Below, one piece after another: positions 56,716 through 64,000 of a stretch of 64,000 nt of DNA. Position numbers and translations under genes: made by a program. The notes beneath the pieces are model-generated. The model had not been told where the DNA came from and ran no database searches. It saw nothing but the letters and a program-made list of their open reading frames with translations. The DNA comes from Biomphalaria glabrata (lineage: Eukaryota; Mollusca; Gastropoda; Planorbidae), in the NCBI RefSeq assembly GCF_947242115.1, contig NC_074728.1:17414542-17478541 (forward strand), in the 5' to 3' direction. How positions within the stretch are numbered: the stretch's first letter is position 1; each line of letters opens with the position of its first letter.

Positions 56716-58065
56716 TACATGTACCTAGAATGTCCCTCACATAATACTGTTGACCAGTGCTACATGTACCTAGAATGTCCCCAGCATAATACTATTGACC
56801 AGTGCTACATGTACCTAGAATGTCCCTCACATAATACTATTGACCAGTACTACATGTACCTAGAATGTCCCTCACATAATACTATTGACCAGCGCTATAT
56901 GTACCTAGAATGTCCCCTGCATAATACTATTGACCAGCGCTACATGTACCTAGAATGTCCCCTGCATAATACTATTGACCAGCGCTACATGTACCTAGAA
57001 TGTCCCTCACATAATACTATTGACCAGCGCTACATGTACCTAGAATGTCCCCTGCATAATACTATTGACCAGCTCTACATGTACCTAGAATGTCCCCTGC
57101 ATAATACTATTGACCAGCGCTACATGTACCTAGAATGTCCCCTGCATAATACTATTGACCAGCTCTACATGTACCTAGAATGTCCCCTGCATAATACTAT
57201 TGATCAGCTCTACATGTACCTAGAATGTCCCTCACATAATACTATTGACCAGCGCTATATGTACCTAGAATGTCCCCTGCATAATACTATTGACCAGCGC
57301 TACATGTACCTAGAATGTCCCCTGCATAATACTATTGACCAGCGCTACATGTACCTAGAATGTCCCTCACATAATACTATTGACCAGCGCTACATGTACC
57401 TAGAATGTCCCCTGCATAATACTATTGACCAGCTCTACATGTACCTAGAATGTCCCCTGCATAATACTATTGACCAGCGCTACATGTACCTAGAATGTCC
57501 CCTGCATAATACTATTGACCAGCGCTACATGTACCTAGAATGTCCCTCACATAATACTATTGACCAGCGCTACATGTACCTAGAATGTCCCCTGCATAAT
57601 ACTATTGACCAGCTCTACATGTACCTAGAATGTCCCCTGCATAATACTATTGACCAGCGCTACATGTACCTAGAATGTCCCCTGCATAATACTATTGACC
57701 AGCTCTACATGTACCTAGAATGTCCCCTGCATAATACTATTGATCAGCTCTACATGTACCTAGAATGTCCCTCACATAATACTATTGACCAGCGCTATAT
57801 GTACCTAGAATGTCCCCTGCATAATACTATTGACCAGCGCTACATGTACCTAGAATGTCCCCTGCATAATACTATTGACCAGCGCTACATGTACCTAGAA
57901 TGTCCCTCACATAATACTATTGACCAGCGCTACATGTACCTAGAATGTCCCCTGCATAATACTATTGACCAGCTCTACATGTACCTAGAATGTCCCCTGC
58001 ATAATACTATTGACCAGCGCTACATGTACCTAGAATGTCCCCTGCATAATACTATTGACCAGCGC
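56716..58065. repeat. 45-bp minisatellite, 30 units, with a 540-bp higher-order repeat
   Basis: Units start TACATGTACCTAGAATGTCC at exact 45-bp spacing. The order of variants in units 7-18 is repeated exactly in units 19-30, including private changes (GATCAG, CGCTATATG), so a 12-unit block was duplicated recently. Translated, each unit reads YMYLECPLHNTIDQR with changes almost only at two positions (S/L/Q and R/L/C/Y). TACATGTA within the unit is palindromic. The open frame of 509 codons starts at a TTG, with no signal peptide or recognisable domain outside the repeat. Confidence 0.95.
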
Positions 58066-58204
58066 TACCTCTTTATTATTATACATAATATGGCCCCTAT
58101 TGCACTTCATTATAGTGCCGACTTTTGTGTGGAAAACTAAGGTCAACGACAGAGATGTACTTAACAGGAAGATGATCTTTAAAAAGTTCACGACGTCCGC
58201 GTGC

Positions 58205-58789
58205 TACATGTACCTAGAATGTCCCCTGCATAATACTATTGACCAGCGCTACATGTACCTAGAATGTCCCTCACATAATACTATTGACCAGTACTACATG
58301 TACCTAGAATGTCCCTCACATAATACTATTGACCAGCGCTACATGTACCTAGAATGTCCCCTGCATAATACTATTGACCAGCTCTACATGTACCTAGAAT
58401 GTCCCCTGTATAATACTATTGACCAGCTCTACATGTACCTAGAATGTCCCCTGCATAATACTATTGACCAGGGCTACATGTACCTAGAATGTCCCCTGCA
58501 TAATACTATTGACCAGCTCTACATGTACCTAGAATGTCCCCTGCATAATACTATTGACCAGCGCTACATGTACCTAGAATGTCCTCTGCGTAATACTATT
58601 GACCAGCGCTACATGTACCTAGAATGTCCCCTGCATAATACTATTGACCAGCGCTACATGTACCTAGAATGTCCCCTGCATAATACTATTGACCAGCGCT
58701 ACATGTACCTAGAATGTCCCCTGCATAATACTATTGACCAGCTCTACATGTACCTAGAATGTCCCCTGCATAATACTATTGACCAGCGC
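58205..58789. repeat. 45-bp minisatellite, 13 units (second block)
   Basis: Same unit as the first block, with private variants (CTGTATAAT, CAGGGC, CTGCGTAAT). The frame is open here too, but in another register of the plus strand. Confidence 0.95.
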
Positions 58790-58822
58790 TACCTCTTTAT
58801 TATTATACATAATATGGCCCCT

Positions 58823-59689
58823 TAACTTTTGTTATTACTAGGATGAATTGTGCATTCTGAAAGAAAACACATCACTATTGACCTTTTCGACCTTTTTACT
58901 ATAAGAAAAGCCAGGAAAACCAGTGACTTGGCAGAATTTAAGTCATTGGTTAATATGCATGACTGAATGCATGATGCGTAGGACGTAATCATTTTTTAAA
59001 AGTAACATCTGTATTATATAAGATATGATAAGAAGACAAAAGGCTTGTAGACGTAAGAAGAAAACATTTATCAAGCTGAAAACGCCGCGCCGGGGCCCCA
59101 TCCCGAGAATAAGTCCCTAACCGACTTATGTCAAAACCTGCCACAAAACTTTCAAATTATATAGGTAATACTATTTCAGAAAAATAGTAAGGACTAGTTT
59201 TATGATATTTCGCTATGTAAGTTTAGATTATAAAAATAGTGTGAAATTAATATAAATGAAAAATAAAACATAAAAAATGTGTTATTGATATGAATATGTT
59301 TCTTTTTTTTTTATTACTTTCTTAAAACAAAAACTCGCGGACCTAACTGTGGGTACCCACATCGCTACTATAGATCCCCATTTTTAGGGAGGGCTCCAAC
59401 GAAAATTTTTCACGTAGGGTGTCGCACCCTGAATTTTTTTTAAAAGCACTGCCTTATTGTGTTATATTTCAAATCATTGTATATGTTACTTGTACTTGGA
59501 TTATTTATTTTGTATTAATTCAAAAAAAAATCAGCGCTGAGTGGCTTCATTTAGTCCTGGTGGTGTGTTAGATAAATTAATCATAAATGTGTAGGTACCT
59601 CCGAATCCGCGTTAGTCAGATGATTTGAAAAGAAACCTAAATTATTTGGAATTACATGCCTGTGTTTCGCTTTAAATTTTATATCGAAA
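58823..59689. other. Interior of the hAT-like element, unassigned
   Basis: AT-rich with no coding frame. It connects the minisatellite to a second repeat block. Confidence 0.4.
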
Positions 59690-60220
59690 AGGAAATATTT
59701 TTCGTTAAATCATCTGTTGAGGGGTTTTAAACTAAAAATATCTGGAGTTTTTTTTTTTTTTTAAATTCAAAACCCCATTTAGCTACGATCATAGAATTTG
59801 GTGACTGTAGTTTGCTTTAAAATAATATTGAAGAGAGAGGTTTTCAACTCAAAACACTCTGTAGGGGAATTTTAAACTCAAAACCATCTGGAGGGGTTTT
59901 AAAATTTAAAGAAAAAGTCATCTGGAGGAGGGGGATTTAAACTCAAAACCCCTTTGGCTACGCTCATAGATTTTATAGTGTGTAATTCGCTTTTTTTTTA
60001 TATTGAAGAGGTACTTTTTAGCTTCAAACCCCAACTGGAGGGGGGGGTTAAACTCAAAACCCCTTTGGCTACACTGATAGAATTTTGAGTGTGTGATTTG
60101 CTTTTTTTTATATTGAAAAGGGGGTTTATCGTAAATTTTGGAGGGGGTTTTAAAATCAAAATCTTCCTTAACTGTGCAGTTGGAATTTGGGGATTGTTGT
60201 TTGCATTTTTTTTTTGTTTT
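59690..60220. repeat. Degenerate ~100-bp tandem repeat
   Basis: Phrases TTAAACTCAAAACCCC, TTTGGCTACGCTCATAGA and a T-rich spacer ending ATTGAAGAG recur about five times (near 59770, 59850, 59940, 60050, 60150) with much divergence. Confidence 0.75.
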
Positions 60221-60239
60221 GTTTTATAGAAGAATAGAA

Positions 60240-60585
60240 GAATAGCACATTAGGTTTTTTAAATAAAAATTTTTAATAGCAAGATAATGCACTGTAGATA
60301 CCTTAGAATATGCATTTTGTTGGCTTTCAATACCAGAAATAGTGCATGGCGGCGGGGCTGCGAGCTCCCACAGACCCCTCTTGCTAGCAAGGGCGGGAAG
60401 TCTACAATAAACAATAAACGTTTTCCGAAAGGGTCAGAATGTAATAAAGATTAATTAAGTACACACACACACATATATATATATAATATAATTGTTTTTC
60501 GCCGGGGGTGGGGGCGGGGGGAGGAATCCCCCCCAAACCCCACCCCCGAAAAAAAATCCTGGCTACGCCCATGATCGACAACGTT
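60240..60585 (+). repeat. Dispersed repeat R4, second copy
   Basis: Same order of segments as 39140-39535, including CATTTTGTTGGCTTTCAATA, a CA run, G-rich and C-rich arms, and AAATCCTGGCTACGCCCATGA at the right end. Confidence 0.85.
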
Positions 60586-61150
60586 TCGGTTTTAGAGGAT
60601 CCATGAATAGTTTATTGAACACCAATACAAAAAGATTACTTTTATGAATTAATAAAGACGATTTCAAAAATTTGAGTGAAATAGAAAATGAAATCCTTGA
60701 AATTGTTTAAGCACACAAATATGTTTACACGAAAAAATTAGATTAGATTCTACACCAGATATGTCTTAAACCGAACTAATCACTATGAATCTTGTTTCTG
60801 TTTCTTATACATCTCATGTAGAAATACATGAACATTTTCTGGGGTTTCGCCCAATTACTGATACAACTGGAGAAGGACTGTATAGCTTTGTAGTAGACAA
60901 AAATGCAAAGTTAAAATTGTAAAAAAAACAATATCTAAGAAGACATGAAGGATACAACAACAGTGTTATTATAGTAGGAAAAAAAAGATAGTCGACAAAC
61001 ATAATTTTAAATCAAAAAGTACTTTTTGTACAACGTCCAGGCTCCAGCTCAGCCTTAATGAATGTTTTGTTTCTAGAAAAACAAAAGGGTAAGGGGGGCG
61101 GACTTTTAAAATTTCTGGAGCAGGCGGCCACAACCCTCGCGGCGGCCCTG

Positions 61151-61230
61151 CTAAAGTCTACTACAATTATTTCATTTATCACAACTCGATTTTGTCCATA
61201 TTATATTTAAAGTTATAAACAATCCGGTGT
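61151..61230 (+). repeat. Dispersed repeat R2, right half of the interrupted copy
   Basis: CTAAAGTCTACTACAATTATTT and GATTTTGTCCATATTATA-like sequence continue the match to 19902-19970. Confidence 0.7.
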
Positions 61231-61687
61231 ACATAAAATATGAAGAGTTCATTATCTTTGTAGAATGTTTGTGTTTATACAAATAACAAGCTAGTGTTTA
61301 AGAGGGAAGACATATTAGGAACTGCATTTTTTACGTAAACACAAGCGGTGTTGTACTGACGCGCTAGTGTGCAAAGGTACATACAATATTATTATGTTAC
61401 AATCTATGTCATTTAGAAGGTGGAGATTTTCACGATAAACTAAGCAATGTCAAGGTTTCCAATTAAACGTCACTGTTGCCAACTTAATTAAAAAGAATTG
61501 ACCTATTATTTTAACAGTATTTCAATGCCTGGCTGTTGATCTTCATGTCAAATCTCCTTTATTCTTGCTAGTTAGTTGAAAACGTGTGCGGTGAGTTGTC
61601 AGTCCAGTGGGGGATGCTAAAATAAATATTACGGGTTGTCATTGTGTTAATAAAGGACCAAATAGTGTGAACGTGGGAATGAGAAGG
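61231..61687. other. Intergenic
   Basis: Nothing recognisable. Confidence 0.4.
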
Positions 61688-62290
61688 GTGTTCTCATTTC
61701 CTATGAACTCAAAGATGACTGTAAAGTCCAGTCCTCGCTTTTAAAAGCCGGCCGCATACGTGGCATGGGTAGGTTTGGTCAGTTGCAGATAGGCCTGCCT
61801 CTTCTATTAGCTTTTTGTTGGTTCGGCGCTCTTTCACGCTGACCACTCTCCTTTCTTCGTATGTATCACTCACGTAACTCCGACACTCACAGCTTCACGC
61901 CATGAGGAGCAATCGAGAGCTAGTGCTTCCCAGTGTGAATGTCGATATCGCACTCATTGAAGGAGATCTTTAGGGTGACTTTATAACGCTTTGGACCCCT
62001 CCATTTCAGCGTTTTCCAACACACAGCTCCCCGTACATTAGTCGTTTTGGGAAGAAGATTGTCTGGCATGCCAACTATGTGTCCCACCCATCGAAATTGC
62101 GAAATTTTTGCTGTGGCATGGATACTGTTCATATTAGACAACTGTACAATTTCAGTATCTGGTACGTGGTGAGACCAATGAATTTTCCTTAGCGTAGGTG
62201 GAAGGAGTTTAGCATTTTTGATGGGGCGGGAATAAAATGTCTAGAACTTTGATGGGTGTAAGAGTGACGGTAGAACTACAGCACTGTAGA
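61688..62290 (-). pseudogene. 3' end of a LINE ORF, same family as 4277-4858
   Basis: On the minus strand: remains of VYSAVVLPSLL (end of RT), then DTEIVQLSNMNSIHATAKIS, RWVGHIVGMPDNLLPK and CDIDIH, all matching the fragment at 4341-4858. Nucleotide similarity starts at 61688 (CTCATTTCCTATGAACTC) and lacks the 22-bp tail repeats. It carries several shifts, so it is older than or as old as the 4.3-kb copy. Confidence 0.82.
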
Positions 62291-63132
62291 CTTTCAGTTT
62301 TGTGGATATGCTGAGTCCGCTCCGTTGCCACAATTGTTCTACAAATGCAGTTCTGGCACATGAAACACGGAAGTCGTCGTGCTGACACCGGTATCATACA
62401 TAAAGGGTGGCCTACAGAAAAGATGATGGACATCATGTGATCCCCTCTATAGCGCTCGATTCAAATATCACCTGCAGCATGACTACGTGCCTCTTTTGTC
62501 TTGACCACTTTGGATTTTCATATTAAATTGAGAAACCCGAGAAATGTCAGAGATAGTCACAGGACTAACGTTTACTGGTGCGGACGTAAGAGCGTGTGGG
62601 GGGAGCTGGGGATACTAGAATTTACGTGTGTATGTGTGTGTCTCGAGGGCCATTATGAAGTGGGTCATTTCAATTCAAGTCAAAAGTATATGCTAGATAG
62701 CATTACGTAGCACAGGATAGAAATAAAATAAATAGGGATTCCAGAGAAAGAGAGAAAGAGAAGGAAAGAAAAGAGAGCGGGCCATTCCAGTTCAGTCTTA
62801 CAGTTACTAGAATTCACGGGCTAGAAAATTTGAAGCGGGATCGTTTAAAATGCCCACCGTTTATTTTTAATTCAAAAATTGAAAGAAAAAAAGGAGGTGG
62901 GGACAAGTCCCGGTTCAAATAAACAATACAGTGCTTGGAAACGAATTTACGAGCGTAGCCTTGTGGGAACTGCCAGTAGGAATTATTGATGAAAACACGA
63001 CCCATTGTAACTATAAATCTAAAACAAAAATTATGAAGAGAGATGTATCAATAAAATATGACATATAAAATAAATGAAATAGTTCTGCATTAATGAGTAT
63101 AATATGAACATGTAAAACAGGTCACAGATAAT
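62291..63132. other. Intergenic downstream of the minus-strand GPCR
   Basis: A GAGAAAGA-rich stretch at 62740-62775. Otherwise nothing recognisable. Confidence 0.4.
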
Positions 63133-64000
63133 TTATGCAGAACAAAATAATTTATAAAACATATTCTTAAAATTTTCATGAAGAGAAAAGTAAACGATAA
63201 AAGTGGAAAAAGAGTTTATGTTAATAAAAATGTCGGACACGTCTACGAGGAAGTTTGTAAGAGAAACGTTACGCTCGGCAATCTCTGTAGGAATCACAGC
63301 GAAAAACGCGACACAAATGTATCTCGGGATACTGCAGACAAACATGACCACTGCCAGCCAGACTGCTACTCGAATCAGTCTTTTCTCTTTCACTGACAGT
63401 GAAGACCTTCCAGGCGTTGACTCGCGATGTGTTGAACAAGAATCGGTCGATGTTCTAACCCGCGCTGTTTCTCTAAGCGCTGACACCATGCAGATTGTAG
63501 ATACCAGCAGAACAACTTGGGACAGAAGAGCGAACCCAAAGACGCAGATGGAGTCCAGAAGTTTCTCTAACGTGACAATAGTATCGTCCACAGCAACAGT
63601 CAGCACATAGTGGACGGTGGCGTTATAGTTGTCTGCTGGCAGTGGCTGCCAAGTGAAACGCTCTAATATGATAACTGGAATGACAAAACCAAAATAGACA
63701 CAGTAGATTGCGACCAATGCAATGATGTATAAAGGTCTGGTGCAAAGACGTTTCACGTGAAATGGAATCACGACACAGAAGCACCTCTCTGTAGCGATCA
63801 GGGCTGTGATCCAGCCAGATATGTTTAGTCCTGTGTACCTCATCCAGCCAATGGGAAGTGTGCTTAGTGACATAAAGTCTATGACAGAGTCGTCAAGAAC
63901 ATAATGCAAGACGTATAATATCTCGGACGTAAGTTGTAAACAGGAAACTGTCAGGTCAGTGAGAGACAGTGTCATAGTCCCATAGCTCATACTCTGGTTG
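63133..64000 (-). CDS. Rhodopsin-like GPCR, partial (5' end beyond the window)
   Basis: The minus-strand frame is open from base 64000 (NQSMSYGTMTLSLTDLTVS, TM2) to TAA at 63135-63133, about 288 residues. It has TM3 ending ALIATERCFCVVIPFHVKRL, TM4, TM5 (SICVFGFALLSQVVLLVSTI), a long third intracellular loop with Ser/Thr/Arg (HRESTPGRSS), TM6 (RVAVWLAVVMFVCSIPRYI) and TM7 (FININSFSTFIVYFSLHENF). The ERC motif and TM7 ending place it in the same broad class as the receptors at 50119 and 54287, but it is a distant member on the opposite strand. Ligand unknown. The short plus-strand frames here are shadows. Confidence 0.88.
   Translation of the reverse strand, partial: NQSMSYGTMTLSLTDLTVSCLQLTSEILYVLHYVLDDSVIDFMSLSTLPIGWMRYTGLNISGWITALIATERCFCVVIPFHVKRLCTRPLYIIALVAIYCVYFGFVIPVIILERFTWQPLPADNYNATVHYVLTVAVDDTIVTLEKLLDSICVFGFALLSQVVLLVSTICMVSALRETARVRTSTDSCSTHRESTPGRSSLSVKEKRLIRVAVWLAVVMFVCSIPRYICVAFFAVIPTEIAERNVSLTNFLVDVSDIFININSFSTFIVYFSLHENFKNMFYKLFCSA

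Larger units (their letters stand above)
56608..58822. repeat. Two tandem blocks, each leader + 45-bp array + trailer
   Basis: A ~105-bp leader (from CTATTGCACTTCATTATAGT) occurs at 56608 and 58097, 1489 bp apart. Each leads into a 45-bp array and ends with a trailer TACCTCTTTATTATTATACA... (58066-58098 and 58790-58822). Block 1 has 30 units, block 2 has 13. The period is 1 modulo 3, so the blocks lie in different frames. Confidence 0.95.
55690..61150. mobile_element. 5.46-kb non-autonomous hAT-like element carrying a minisatellite
   Basis: The ends are CAGGGCCGCCGC (55690-55701) and its reverse complement (61139-61150). Flanks are CTGAAGTC (55682-55689) and CTAAAGTC (61151-61158), an 8-bp duplication with one mismatch. 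Repeat R2 continues on both sides, and its uninterrupted copy at 19755 reads TTGCTAAAGTCTACTAC, giving the empty site. Short CAGGG... ends with 8-bp target duplications are a hAT signature. No transposase-like frame is present. The interior holds the duplicated 45-bp minisatellite blocks, a GGCTACGCTCATAG-type tandem repeat and an R4 copy. Confidence 0.75.

Noticed and set aside
56611-58140. 509-codon frame through the 45-bp repeat as a repeat protein gene
   Set aside because: Starts at TTG, has no signal peptide or domain, arises from a unit length divisible by three, and the second block runs in another register.

Overview
The window looks like nuclear DNA of a gastropod mollusc, most likely a freshwater pulmonate snail (Biomphalaria/Bulinus-like). 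That placement is inferred from three things: intronless rhodopsin-like receptors of the gastropod candidate-chemoreceptor type, snail-style tRNA-derived SINEs and APE-type LINEs, and AT-rich non-coding DNA full of minisatellites. No bacterial genes, operons, rRNA genes, CRISPR arrays or free-standing tRNA genes were seen.

Host genes are few. (1) A minus-strand gene of unknown function has two phase-compatible exons (14233-14630 and 9410-9521), with a full-length LINE in the intron between them. (2) Two same-strand paralogues of a trypsin-like (PA-clan) peptidase family have intact His/Asp/Ser motifs in their last exons (36927-37931 and 42804-43729); very short first exons with matching phase are proposed. 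(3) Three rhodopsin-like GPCR loci lie in the right quarter: one intact (50119-51174), one split by a single frameshift at the end of TM3 (54287-55293), and one partial on the minus strand at the right edge (63133-64000).

Mobile DNA fills most of the rest. 1-3317 is the 5' part of a Gypsy-like LTR retrotransposon on the minus strand (LTR, primer site, long repeat-rich leader, gag). 5173-8686 is a LINE with a 5' inversion and a 13-bp target duplication, as expected from twin priming. 10115-14169 is a related full-length LINE with a 17-bp target duplication and one frameshift. Fragments of other LINEs lie at 4.3, 17.7, 28.2-29.4, 39.0, 40.3-41.2 and 61.7-62.3 kb. At least three SINE groups are scattered through the window, one copy being split by a LINE insertion.

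The most unusual structure is 55690-61150. It is a 5.46-kb insertion with 12-bp terminal inverted repeats (CAGGGCCGCCGC) and a near-perfect 8-bp target duplication, interrupting a dispersed repeat whose uninterrupted copy lies at 19.76-19.99 kb. It holds no visible transposase. Instead it carries two duplicated blocks of a 45-bp minisatellite (30 + 13 units) with a 540-bp higher-order repeat, so it looks like a large non-autonomous hAT-like element carrying a minisatellite. Two further minisatellites (36 bp x 16 at 27.5 kb; 41 bp x 15 at 30.7 kb) and several microsatellites complete the picture. All calls come from reading the sequence by eye; no database search was run.
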